From NCBI GenBank assembly GCA_013397865.1, contig VZTI01003888.1:125996-189995 (forward strand): DNA of 64,000 bases, given 5' to 3'. Position numbers and translations under genes: made by a program. Of this stretch, positions 30,001 through 38,035 are shown one piece after another. Origin of the DNA: Struthidea cinerea. Lineage: Eukaryota > Chordata > Aves > Passeriformes > Corcoracidae. The notes under the pieces were generated by a model, which searched no databases, was not told the origin of the DNA, and worked only from the letters and a program-made list of their open reading frames with translations. Within the stretch, counting starts at the first letter, position 1; each line of letters begins with the position of its first letter.

Positions 30001-32180
30001 CACCAAAATGTTTGAAAAGTTGGTTTTTATTTGTAAAGCTATTTTTAGTCTTACACAAGAGATAAAGAAATGGTTGTTACAAAATAACAGAGTTTGAGGC
30101 AGGCAATACTAACGTGAGGTGTATTTCAAATGAACAGGTCCAGGAATTTCACAACTCTAAGGACATGAAATACTGGAATTATTCTTACATCTGTTTGAAG
30201 TAAATTCAACAGATTTACTACAAATGCATGGTTATGAGTTACTGTGTTACTAGCACTGTATATAGTCTGCAACAGGGAAACATTCTTAAAGTGTTCTTCC
30301 AGTGCATCAGTAGTTCTCCTTTTGCTATGGAAGCACACCTTTTGTTGACACAGTTCATAAACGTTAATTTATTACCCCTTTTGAGATTTTTTTCTATAAG
30401 CAAGTGGTTGCTTAATTTCCTCTCTGTTTTTATTTCCAGTGTCTCCAGTGATTGACCTTGATCCAGACCTTTTGCTTCAGACCAGACTTGCTTTGCTGTA
30501 GACTGACTGTTTTCTTTCCTTACAGTCCATCCTTCAGCAGTAAATCCCTTAATGTATCCTAGTTCTCCTTCCACAGATATTAATGCTCAAACTGTACCAG
30601 TATTCTGAATTCCAGGAAATGAAGCAAATATTTATGAAGACATGGAACAAATGGTTTGACATAATTACATGTGCATATTAAATATTAATGATCCAGTGAA
30701 ACTGTTTTACAGGTACAGTCTCAAGGGAAATACTCTGCTTAACCTTGTCTCAATTTATGCCACTCTAATTGAACTTACACAGAAGTCAGAAGACTTTGAA
30801 GTGAAGGTAGTTTTTTTCTGTATTAATCTTCATGATATGATGTTTCTAAAGAGCTCGATCAAGTATGCCTTCTACATCAAAAACATAAAGTAGCTCAAAA
30901 CTACTAAAATAGAGGAGGATCTTAATTCAGTGCTGCTAAAGTCAGTTAAAAGACTGTGTTGACTGCAATACAAGATGAATCAGATTCGAATAGCTGTTGA
31001 AGTCTTTTTATGACTAGGAGTCAAAGAATTATACCTTTTATAAGTTATTAGAGTATCTATTAATCCTCCTTATGTCTTAATTTGAAATTTCAGATCAATA
31101 TTGTGTTGCTGATGTGACAGAAGAAAAAAAGAAATAATTTGCTCTCAGCTGGTTTGCTTTTTTAATGTGACAAGATAAATTAACTTTTTTCTTTAAAAAT
31201 CAGGAAATCTAGAATCTAGAAAATTTGTTTTCTAGAAATTTGTATCTAGAATAATCTGCTTTAAAATTGGGGCAGAAGTTTCATTCAGCTTACCAAATTG
31301 TTGGTAACTTATATTTTTGAGTGAAGTAATATCCTTTTAAATAATAATAACTTTTTTTTACTTATTTGCAGCCAATATTGAGTGCAGATCTTTATGAAAG
31401 TCATTATTATTTGCATATTAAAATTTGTATTAAATTTACTTGATTATATGAAAGGTACAAGGAGGACAAAGTGTTTTTTATTTCATGTACTCAACAGTGT
31501 AGTTTGTGTGGAAATTGTAGCTTCAAAGTGTTTCACATCTCCTTAAACTGTAATAGACATCTCACAATTGCCTGTTTTATTAGGAACTCATATTATACCC
31601 AGAAATTTGATCACGTAAAAAAGACCTATAGGATAAATCAATTAATTTCACCTACATAGGATTTCCATAAATAAGGAATGTAATTTGTGGCCAGGCTAGT
31701 GGTCAGAGGTTGGAGTTTCTCTGCATGATAAGCGTGGATCAGGTTTAATTACTCAGCAGTACCAACTCTTGTGTTCAGGATGACCTTTAGTATTCACCTC
31801 AACTTCTGTAGCAAATTAAGACACTTGGAGTAAGTTTTAACCAAGAATATTATTTATCACTTTTAGGTAGTTCTTATGCCGGGGATTGAAGAGACAGCAC
31901 TGGTAATTCGTCAGATTGCTGACAACATTTTGATAGCATCTAGTATCAGTCCTCATGAGTGGCTGGACAAGTCCTGGCTTTCCGTCTTGCCATCTGAGGT
32001 TTGCCATGAATTCCCATGAATTTACTGTTTTCTTCCTAAAATTCATAAAGTTTTAGGCTTTTTTGTTGTTGTTCTCTTAAAATATGCTATTAAAATAAGC
32101 ATTATCTATCTATCTATCTATGCGCAGATATATATATATACAGAGATATATATAAGCATATTTCTAGTATATATGCAGAG

Positions 32181-32229
<49 letters not shown>

Positions 32230-35200
32230 TGTATATTATTTCCATTATCCTTGTCAGCACAATTAGAGGCAACTTGGATTTTCCCTGTGCTTTCATGATT
32301 AACCTGTAGGGATGTTTATCATCCACATCTGCCTGTCAATTTGTACAGTTCTAGGTACTAGGTTTAAAAGACTACCCAAATTGTGAAAGATAAACATGCA
32401 GTGGCTCATTTGGGCAGGAAGCCAAATTCAGCAGTGCTGATCCATTACTGAAGTCGGTGGCATTGCTTGCCAACTTGCTTTAGTACGAGATGGTAGAATC
32501 TTGTTTAACTCATGCGGTTACTTGTTTAACTCATTCCAATAAATGCTGGAACAGGCCCATCAATCACGGTCAAATATATGATACCCTTTAACTTGTATAG
32601 TAAGGTTTTCAAATAAAACATATGGATTTGTTCCTTTTATGTGAAAACGTTGAACTCTTCTAAAGCTGAGATTGTTTTTGGATTTTACAAAATTCAGAAG
32701 CATTATAAAGCAGGTATTGGCATGGTCTTTCAAGAGGAAGGTATTGGATTCTAGATTTTCCAATCTAGAGTTTAAGGACAGTGGTAAGAAATGGAGAGGA
32801 GTCATTGTATTGTGTCTATGTTCAAGATATTTGATCCTGGCAGTGTTTTATGAAAGTCAGGAACAGGAAGCTGGCATTGATAACAAGCTACTCTCAGCTT
32901 GCTGCTTGATTGTGACATTCATCCTACCCCTGGCAACTTCTGCTTTTGCCACCTGTTTGCTGTTAACAAATACAACTTTTGTAAAACAGAACCAGTTTTG
33001 TCAGTTTATATTGATCTAGGTAACTCACTTTAAAATGGAGAATTAATAGTAAATATGGTCATGCATTTTAAAATCAAGTTTACATGATTCACTGGTTTTA
33101 ACCTTTAGAAAATAAACATCTTTAGACTTGCTTTTTGTCAAACTTATGCAGAACTTACTCTTTTTCAGAAATGATGCTATGTTACGTCTGTAGTAAAAAA
33201 AGTTTATATTGGACCATAAAAGTGCACTGTTTGAAAGCTCTCTTTCTATGATATACTCTATGACTTATTCAATAAGATGTGACTTTACAGTTACAGGAAA
33301 AAAAGTTTTTCAGGTATCAATCTAACAAAATAATTTCCATTTCCAGACAGAGAAATGCCTGCTTACTTTTCCATGTATCAATCCTCTTGTTGCTCAGTTT
33401 ATGTTAAAGAAGGGATCTTCAATGAAAAGGTTATTTCTTGCAAGCTTTGATCAACTCCAGGAACTTCTGCCAGAGGTTCCAAAAAAAGTTTTGAAGGTTG
33501 GCCAAAATTATTTTGTGTATTAGATCAGTCTTTATGCTCTGTTGTAATATGTGGTTGTTTCGTTGGAGTTTTTTGATCTAATGCTACATGTGCATTTGCT
33601 GGTATAATTTAAAAATTAATTACAGGCTTTAGCATATCATTCATATCCCAAATGCTGAGTCTGCTGATTCTCAGCAGATTTTGTCAAGTCACCAATATGT
33701 TTGTGGAAAGATAATGAGAGTATTTCCTTAAGTGGAAGAATAATCATTAGATCAACTTCCTCCTCAAGCTTCACCATATTGAGTATTGTATCAGCATGCA
33801 AGCTTTTGTGTTTTTCTAATGTAAAAGATGTTTTCCAATTAAGTATTTCCAGGCCTTCCTTCTGTCCTTCAACGCACCACTTACAAATTCATAGTACTAA
33901 GCATTTGACAGAGCCCTAGAATTGTGTGCTCCTACTGTTCAAGTCTGGGAAAACTATAGACTGAATATAGTAATCTAATTCAATAAAAAATGCACATATT
34001 TTATCATTCAAGAAAATGGGTGAAGCATTCCATTAAGGCGAAGGAGCAAGTGAACAGGTAATTTGGGCACTGAATGTGAAACTGTGCATACTCTTGTTAT
34101 AACTGTATATGTGTCAAGCCATCTTTATTGACAGAAAAAGCTCAGTTAAATTCCTCTGTGATGCATGATAGATGCCAATTCATTGCTGACACTGCTTCCT
34201 ACAGTCTTGGAGTAATGAAAGAGAATAAACTTACTAAGATATTGCTTTTCCTGTGTTTCAAGACAGAGACTATTACTTACTCTGTTTATAGATTTAAGAC
34301 AGGTGGTATATTGCCTACTGTACATGCCTCTCCTGCTTTGGTAAGTCTTTTTTTTGTTACAGTGAACAAAAATTTATGCATCTTAGAATCTTAACAACTG
34401 ATTTAATTTTTCGTACTTGACAGTGTAGATATGTATCATAAACATTCCTGACAATTTTTTTTTTTATTGCTTCAGCATTTCAGTGACACGATATCTTCAT
34501 ACAGCCTAAATGCTGCTGCTCCTCTAGAAAAAACAGTGAAAGGTGCATCACACCCAGAAAACCAGAATAACTTCAACACATTGTATGTTGATAATAAACA
34601 AAATTGTCAGATTTTAGAGCTGCTTGATAAGGCACAAAACAGCACAGGTAATACCTTGAATTACTAGGAAAATGTGTCTCCTTTGAAACCAAGTGAAAAA
34701 TCTGGATGTATTAGAATCTTTATCATCTAATCATGGTAATGTCAGTTATTCTGATGAGATAGACTGCAATCAAAGCGCTCAATGACATCTTGGTTTTCTG
34801 TAAAATGTAAAAAAACCTAATCTTTCATTCTCCAAACAAAATGGTTCAAATTTTTCTCTACCAGGAACTTCTCGTATGAATTCTGAAGCCCTAATTCCTC
34901 CACTGAATCATCATAAGGGTTTTTTAAAGTCTGATCTTCCAAGCTGTATGCAAAAGAAAGCATGCTCATCAGATGTAATTACAAGGAGGAAGCCGGATTT
35001 CTTTGCTGTATCAAAGGACTATGAAGATTTTGCTCATCTAGATGTTAAAAATTCTCTCCATGTTCAAAGACAGCCTTTCAGGATGCATGATCGCTCTGAT
35101 CATTCTTCCAAAGATTCTGAAAAAGGGGATTTCTTTGCAACTTTCAATGACTGTGCACCTCAGGAGAGCTCTAAGAGCTTTCTAGAAGAATTTAGAGATG

Positions 35201-37960
35201 CAACATTTAAAAGCCCAGAAATTCAGATTGACCAGCCCATGTGGAACGACTCTTCATCCACAGGCCCACTTAATTCATTTGGTCATGATGGTTTTCTCTC
35301 TGATTTCTTTGATGATATGGATGAGCTTCAAAATCTGAATTTTAACAAAATAGGTGAAGCATCTAAAGGAAAGAGAAAACAAAGGCCTCCATTCTTATGG
35401 ACAAAAGAAAAAATTAAAACAGGTAGGTCCAAAGTAAGCAGATTTTGCTGAAATTCTTCTTGTTACTCAACTGCAAAGTTGCAAAGAGTATCTGTAAGAC
35501 TGTATTTTGTATATTATTTAAATAGTTGTTAAATCAAATTCAACCCAACAATTGCATGCTGCCTTTGCTAAAACTTACTTGCATATGTATTTCTTCTGAG
35601 ACAAGAGGTTCCTAACAGGTTTTGTTTTGAACATAAAGAATATTTTTTTTTAAGAAGTGCCAAACCCAATGAATGAGAATTGTGTTACTGCCATTATTTT
35701 TCCCTGGTAAATATTGGAAAATATAGTTCTTCAATAGTTTAAGATTCAACTTCTTTTCTCTTTGACAGAGCCTAAAATATAGATAATGGACATGCCAGAA
35801 TGCATTTAAAAGTTATGGGAAAGATTATTTTGTAAACATGGATTTGGACAAGGTTGAACAAAAGACTGTATTTTCTCTATAGGACAGAAAGGAGATTCAG
35901 CAAATCCTGAGAGTGAAATTCGGATTCTACTAATGGCTGTGTTTTGCTGTGGGCACTAATGGAGTAAAAATGGCACTCCAAAAATTTTCTAAGTTTCTTT
36001 AATGTATTTTCCTATTCTTGGAATTTTTTTTTGGCTAGTATCTCCAGGGCTAAACTCTTCACTTGGAATCATTCTAAAGCTTTTATTTTCAGAGACAGTA
36101 TAATGTGTACTGAATTCAAAACTTTGTTTACCCTGAAAGTGTGTAGAGTCCTTATACAAAATATTAGGCTTCTCTTTTCTTGTAGTGTTCTTATCCCTTG
36201 TTTACTCCATCAAATATAGTTAGCTTGAAACCTTTTTTAGTAAGCCGTAATATGTATCCATGGAGTCTTGCAACTAAGAAAGTCCCTGTCAGGCTGTGTA
36301 TTGCCATATCATTTATTGTAGTATTTTTTTAAATTCTTCTATTTCCCTGTGGGTCAGATGCCACATTTTTTTTAAAAATCCAAGTTTAAGTTTGTTTTTA
36401 AAAAGTGCCTAATGCCTAGTACAGATTACTTAATTTATGATTTGTCTGCTGCTGCCTGTCATTAAATCTCTCAGTGGTACAAGGTCAGCACAGCATTAAA
36501 ATGCTTTCACTAAGTAGATCAGACTCATTCATGAAAACCTAAGTAACTAATTTAAATTACTCTTTCATGGACTTCTTTGGGTAATTACAGAGGTAAAGAG
36601 AGAAAAAGTTAATTGGATATGGTGAACTTCTTTTAATTTTTAGCCTATGTAAATTTAAATGTTCATACAGAAACTCTGAACAGACCTTTTGCTTCTCTGG
36701 AATGAAAATTGAGACCTGCAGTATTGCTGAGTAGGTAACAGATATTTCAGTAACCTGAAACTAGCACTGATAGCATAAAATTCTACATACAATATATTTC
36801 AGTAGAGATTAGGGCAGATACTCCTGGTACCACATTTTAGTGTTCTGAAAACACTGTGATCTCCAACTGATAAGCTTTCTGTAATATTCTTGCCCAGTAG
36901 GACAAAAGTATACTTGAATGTGAATCAAATCAAAACAAGGAAAAGTGATTATTGGTTTAGATTTTGGAAGAACAGGCTTATTCTACTTTATAATTCACTA
37001 ACCAGGGGAAAAATAAGTATATGAAATAGTTTTGCATGCTAATGCAACACCCCCCCTCAAAAAAAAAAAAATTCAAAGACCAACCTACTAAGAAAAAAAA
37101 AAAAAAAAATAAAAAAAACCCCCAGCTTCACCGTAATAGAGTGAAAGCCTCTCAGAGCAAAAATTTAAGAAATATGTAGCAAGTCAAGTCAAAAAGACAC
37201 ACTGGGAAAAAACCCCAGGGCTTTCTTCAGGCTTTAGATCAAGCTCTCATTAAACCACAGATAATTCATGGCACCACACCAAGTCGGTATTTCCACTGGA
37301 ACAGATCAAATCCGTTGGTCAATGTTAAGAGTTTTCTGACAATACTTTTTGTAAAGACTAAATATAATTTCCTTACAGTAACTTATTTTGAATAAGCAAC
37401 TTCTCAAACACTTTATTGTAAAAGCACTTGAATCTTACGTAAGTATGAATATAAGTAGCTTTTTTAAACAACTTAGAAACATGGCCATGTCTGCTTAAAA
37501 GTAACTAAATTTCAGCAATTATAGAATAGTTCTAAGTGTAGTATTAATGAAATAAAAATAAACATTAAGTATTTCCTGAAACATTGTGGTTAAGTATAGT
37601 GTAGGTTGATTTATTTATTTTTGTATAAGGTCCTGTATTCCTATTACAGGACAATATGCATGAAATGGGTCAGTAGCAGTAAGAAGTAGCAAATATTTAT
37701 CTGTACACATTTTATTCTATGACAGTTGATACTTTTCTTAGGGAACACACCAGTCAAAGATAAAGTCTGTTAGTGCTTCTGAGAAACACACAGTTAAGTC
37801 TGCATACAGGTTGTATTTATCGTTTATTATGGTTTTTCTTTTTTCCACTTCTTTTTCAGATTCAGGATTTCCAGAAGTACAGGAGTTCAAAAAAAGGAGA
37901 TTGACATATGAAAGAGTCCCTGGAAGAAGAGATGGACAAACACGTCTTAAATTCTTTTGA
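11..37960 (+). CDS. SHOC1: SHOC1, meiotic crossover factor (5' end outside window)
   Basis: SHOC1 is the vertebrate ZIP2/XPF-like partner of SPO16 in the ZMM group; it acts on meiotic chromosomes to stabilise recombination intermediates that become crossovers. Coding segments chained here: 11-96, 1133-1235, 1916-2072, 3335-3442, 6818-6947, 7782-7876, 8869-9111, 10250-10696, 13123-13248, 14683-14859, 17375-17482, 19087-19274, 24017-24089, 25500-25569, 26148-26332, 26836-26941, 28573-28684, 30577-30653, 30713-30806, 31867-31998, 33347-33496, 34476-34647, 34865-35422, 37860-37960. Every junction keeps phase and uses AG/GT sites, and no stop interrupts the chain (about 1,265 codons). Human SHOC1 is about 1,440 residues, so roughly 180 N-terminal residues lie upstream. 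Residue numbers in exon entries count from the codon at base 11. The XPF-like central domain spans about residues 650-840 and the helix-hairpin-helix part about 896-1000. Identification rests on recalled family sequence, not a search. Confidence 0.9.
1133..1235 (+). CDS. SHOC1: SHOC1 exon
   Basis: A pyrimidine-rich tract (CTTGCTTTCTTATATGGTC) leads to an AG at 1131-1132, and the donor is GAG|GTATCA. Translated in the frame that meets the next exon at phase 0 it gives ECLTFQNEMKMEESQNELQG and then ...EDFCTISIKHEE. The acidic, charged composition resembles the SHOC1 N-terminal region. Moderate confidence because the family is poorly conserved here. Confidence 0.55.
1916..2072 (+). CDS. SHOC1: SHOC1 exon
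   Basis: Acceptor TATTTTTTCAG and donor G|GTGAGA. Encodes about residues 64-116, beginning YFLLPVELEFSKPNNGRSD and ending DDEDLCKQVIREG. Phase 0 in, one base out. Open without stops across the exon. Confidence 0.8.
3335..3442 (+). CDS. SHOC1: SHOC1 exon
   Basis: Acceptor CTGTTTTCAG, donor CAG|GTAGGA. Encodes DLKSEITYKIEISKYCAIPQ followed by EVCSSSSTSMLEFCES (about residues 116-152). Receives one base and leaves one base, which joins directly to the exon at 6818. Confidence 0.8.
3443..6817 (+). other. SHOC1 intron, 3.4 kb
   Basis: Contains a T homopolymer run at about 5096-5114 and an open frame at 5882-6124 that I do not accept as an exon. Nothing else recognised. Confidence 0.5.
6818..6947 (+). 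CDS. SHOC1: SHOC1 exon with two possible donors
   Basis: Acceptor TTTCCAG. Encodes DEYIPYLKDEMEVPLTPPCR then ...SWVNFLCRGLQEEPISLSGN. A donor at 6948 (CAG|GTAATG) is chosen because its two left-over bases fit the acceptor at 7782. An alternative donor at 6941 (CTG|GTAACA) pairs in frame with the acceptor at 7796, dropping seven residues. Confidence 0.8.
7782..7876 (+). CDS. SHOC1: SHOC1 exon with two possible acceptors
   Basis: Acceptor ATTCTTCGTAG at 7780-7781; a second AG at 7794-7795 would also work with the shorter upstream donor. Encodes ILITEPSRERLESLVWQSEK and YWDNMSSLLLV. Donor G|GTAAGG, one base out. Confidence 0.8.
8869..9111 (+). CDS. SHOC1: SHOC1 exon
   Basis: Acceptor GGTTCTTTTGTAG and donor A|GTAAGT. 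Encodes about residues 227-308, starting EHPAVHLVHQRHSLTELQKN and containing LEEGWWLHMGLNTAAGEILE. This is a well-conserved part of the vertebrate protein as I recall it. Confidence 0.9.
10250..10696 (+). CDS. SHOC1: SHOC1 large exon (447 bases)
   Basis: Acceptor TGTATTTTTCAG, donor G|GTATGT. Encodes about residues 308-457, a polar, Ser/Lys/Glu-rich segment (for example SLGLASKWANDDSDLNNFIM) that is likely a disordered linker before the XPF-like part. One base in, one base out. Confidence 0.85.
10909..10992 (+). repeat. (TTGG)n microsatellite followed by G-tracts
   Basis: About a dozen TTGG units run to 10956. After a short spacer come GGGAT repeats and runs of 6-8 G. Strand-asymmetric G-rich DNA inside a SHOC1 intron, with the G-rich strand being the coding strand. 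Confidence 0.9.
13123..13248 (+). CDS. SHOC1: SHOC1 exon
   Basis: Acceptor TTAATTATTTAG, donor CAG|GTATAC. Encodes VVQPEEQHMHVQEEDVSVCE then TVKTEEKTQENEDSVTVNIL (about residues 457-499), an acidic linker. A CR1 copy starts only about 20-25 bases after the donor. Confidence 0.82.
13268..13540 (+). mobile_element. CR1 LINE 3' fragment
   Basis: Matches the 3' end of bird CR1 elements: starts near TCTCCCAGCTAACAAGTGAC, contains AGGTTTAGATTGGATAT and CATTGGAACTGGCTTCC, and ends with the diagnostic GATTCTATGATTCTAT octamer repeat. 5'-truncated and sense to SHOC1, just inside the intron after the exon ending at 13248. The 5' limit is approximate. Confidence 0.9.
14683..14859 (+). CDS. SHOC1: SHOC1 exon
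   Basis: Acceptor GTGTTATCCAG, donor CAAG|GTATGT. Encodes ESQCQAYCLLEEAAIPVLKD and LTHLGVLASVTWNFDSVKFD, then HTRFFLKQQEKVICDNFKQ (about residues 499-558). It looks helical and is strongly family-like. Confidence 0.9.
14860..17374 (+). other. SHOC1 intron, 2.5 kb
   Basis: AT-rich intronic sequence. Open frames at 15517-15738 and 16427-16621 have no splice-site or family support. No repeat recognised. Confidence 0.45.
17375..17482 (+). CDS. SHOC1: SHOC1 exon
   Basis: Acceptor CTATTTGTAAAG, donor CTAG|GTTTGT (weak at positions 3-5). Encodes GKIDEKEIMLFRHAALVHLL and VTVRDLLLTCDLDTAL (about residues 558-594), a hydrophobic helical segment leading into the XPF-like region. Confidence 0.9.
19087..19274 (+). 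CDS. SHOC1: SHOC1 exon
   Basis: Acceptor TGTTATTAACAG, donor AAG|GTTAAC. Encodes about residues 594-656: GYLSKAKDLYKNILESCLND, IWRQLKIVQY..., ALQREIFTWMKSYGEKHSVK. Ends in phase 0, matching the exon at 24017 across a 4.7 kb intron that contains a CR1. Confidence 0.9.
19275..21840 (+). other. SHOC1 intron, upstream of CR1
   Basis: First part of the 4.7 kb intron. AT-rich. A patch at about 19630-19870 is richer in GC and might be an old repeat, but I cannot name it. Confidence 0.4.
21840..23872 (+). mobile_element. CR1 LINE, long degenerate copy with RT remnants
   Basis: A CR1 retrotransposon in sense orientation within a SHOC1 intron. The open frame 22345-22728 carries reverse-transcriptase-like text (PNGVHPRLLEELKKVIVGPV, then SWESGEIPADWKMLNVVSVF and HNQHGFTREKCYLTNLISF). 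A second block at about 23020 has FTDDTKLGGSVNSLEGRKAL, the degenerate RT active-site region. Frames are broken by stops and indels, so it is inactive. The 3' end has the CR1 tail (CCAACTTGAGATACTCTATGATTG). The 5' start is approximate. Confidence 0.88.
24017..24089 (+). CDS. SHOC1: SHOC1 exon
   Basis: Acceptor TTGTCTTCATACAG, donor GAAG|GTAAAT. Encodes ILIITRMDSEKEKVAFIHPL STIE in two pieces (about residues 657-681). The hydrophobic ILIIT strand opens the XPF-like nuclease-fold region. Confidence 0.88.
24090..25499 (+). other. SHOC1 intron, 1.4 kb
   Basis: AT-rich; nothing recognised beyond splice signals. Confidence 0.5.
25500..25569 (+). CDS. SHOC1: SHOC1 exon
   Basis: Acceptor TTTTTAAGCAG, donor AA|GTAAGT. 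Encodes GLKAVDLSSEKKGSPLGCKE then IIS, leaving two bases. Short, but its phases (two in, two out) fit both neighbours. Confidence 0.85.
26148..26332 (+). CDS. SHOC1: SHOC1 exon, XPF-like core
   Basis: Acceptor GGTTTTTTTAAG, donor ATGG|GTAAGT. Encodes about residues 704-766, including NLSRYSCVIVHNQQIGADFP and WTHFSLVMEYDYSENSGWKN. This is the hallmark strand-loop-strand of the ZIP2/SHOC1 XPF-like domain. The catalytic ERK triad of true XPF nucleases is not seen in this exon or the exons on either side. Confidence 0.93.
26836..26941 (+). CDS. SHOC1: SHOC1 exon, XPF-like core
   Basis: Acceptor AAATGTTTCAG, donor AA|GTGAGT. Encodes GNHGGSFLLEVQIPYVFLTT then EGLLNMPDILQLFES (about residues 766-801), continuing the XPF-like fold. 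Confidence 0.93.
26942..28572 (+). other. SHOC1 intron, 1.6 kb
   Basis: Contains homopolymer T runs (about 27249-27262 and 27326-27339), a short G run at 27630-27642 and an AAAG run near 27656. An open frame at 28001-28372 (123 codons) has no start, splice or family support. No named repeat. Confidence 0.5.
28573..28684 (+). CDS. SHOC1: SHOC1 exon
   Basis: Acceptor TTACTTCTTCAG, donor CAG|GTACTG. Encodes YSITFVERSSSYSLRLFGSI and DRYVVLTIDECTAVFLQ (about residues 801-838). Alternating hydrophobic strands suit the end of the nuclease-like fold. Phase 0 out. Confidence 0.9.
28685..30576 (+). other. SHOC1 intron, 1.9 kb
   Basis: AT-rich sequence. Overlapping open frames on both strands near 30126-30574 lack support. 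The branch and pyrimidine tract for the exon at 30577 are at the 3' end. Confidence 0.5.
30577..30653 (+). CDS. SHOC1: SHOC1 exon with weak donor
   Basis: Acceptor CTAGTTCTCCTTCCACAG is strong; donor AAATG|GTTTGA is weak. Encodes ILMLKLYQYSEFQEMKQIFM then KTWNK. Its 77 bases are what is needed to connect the phase-0 exon at 28573 to the exon at 30713, which starts with the third base of a codon. The next intron is only 59 bases, unusually short. Confidence 0.75.
30713..30806 (+). CDS. SHOC1: SHOC1 exon
   Basis: Acceptor ACTGTTTTACAG, donor AAG|GTAGTT. Encodes YSLKGNTLLNLVSIYATLIE and LTQKSEDFEVK (about residues 864-895). Phase 0 out. Confidence 0.9.
31867..31998 (+). CDS. SHOC1: SHOC1 exon, before the HhH region
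   Basis: Acceptor TATCACTTTTAG, donor GAG|GTTTGC. Encodes VVLMPGIEETALVIRQIADN and ISPHEWLDKSWLSVLPSE (about residues 896-939). PGIEE...IRQIAD is one of the most recognisable stretches of SHOC1. A whole-codon exon of 44 codons. Confidence 0.95.
31999..33346 (+). other. SHOC1 intron, 1.3 kb
   Basis: Holds the compound microsatellite. The open frames at 32560-33019 on both strands are not supported as genes. Confidence 0.5.
32102..32224 (+). repeat. Compound microsatellite (ATCT)n-(AT)n-(AC)21
   Basis: ATCT units at about 32104-32121, interrupted AT runs, then an uninterrupted AC run at 32183-32224. Intronic in SHOC1. Likely length-polymorphic. Confidence 0.95.
33347..33496 (+). CDS. SHOC1: SHOC1 exon, helix-hairpin-helix region
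   Basis: Acceptor CATTTCCAG, donor AAG|GTTGGC. Encodes TEKCLLTFPCINPLVAQFML and LFLASFDQLQELLPEVPKKV (about residues 940-989). The FP-INPLVAQFML pattern followed by a short helix fits the (HhH)2 domain through which XPF-family proteins pair; SPO16 is the known partner. Confidence 0.95.
34476..34647 (+). CDS. SHOC1: SHOC1 exon
   Basis: Acceptor TTTTTTATTGCTTCAG, donor CACAG|GTAATA. Encodes HFSDTISSYSLNAAAPLEKT then a polar tail ...ILELLDKAQNST (about residues 990-1047). It joins VLK of the previous exon directly to HFSD, as expected for the family. Confidence 0.9.
34865..35422 (+). CDS. SHOC1: SHOC1 largest exon (558 bases)
   Basis: Acceptor TTTCTCTACCAG, donor ACAG|GTAGGT. Encodes about residues 1047-1233, a Ser/Asp-rich, probably disordered C-terminal region with a repeated short motif (DFFAVSKDYEDF and DFFATFNDCAP) and an acidic DGFLSDFFDDMDELQNLNF patch. 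It ends in a basic stretch (KGKRKQRPPF). Confidence 0.92.
35423..37859 (+). other. SHOC1 last intron, 2.4 kb
   Basis: AT-rich with A-rich runs at about 37058-37070 and 37096-37118. No recognisable element. Confidence 0.5.
37860..37960 (+). CDS. SHOC1: SHOC1 last coding exon
   Basis: Acceptor CCACTTCTTTTTCAG. Encodes DSGFPEVQEFKKRRLTYERV PGRRDGQTRLKFF in two pieces, then TGA at 37958-37960. The basic KKRRLTYE...QTRLKFF ending is conserved in the family. Confidence 0.95.
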
Positions 37961-38025
37961 ATGGAATGGGGATTTGCATATTACATACCTTTTTTTTTTT
38001 TTAATTCTTGAACTCCCTAAGGGGA

Positions 38026-38035
38026 AATAAATAAA
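38026..38035 (+). terminator. SHOC1 polyadenylation signals
   Basis: Two overlapping AATAAA hexamers (38026-38031 and 38030-38035) lie about 65 bases after the SHOC1 stop and are followed by T/GT-rich sequence (TTATTGTTGTTGTC). This gives a short 3' UTR of roughly 90-100 bases. Confidence 0.75.

Noticed and set aside
32183..32224. Repeat array considered as CRISPR-like
   Set aside because: It is a dinucleotide microsatellite in a vertebrate intron.
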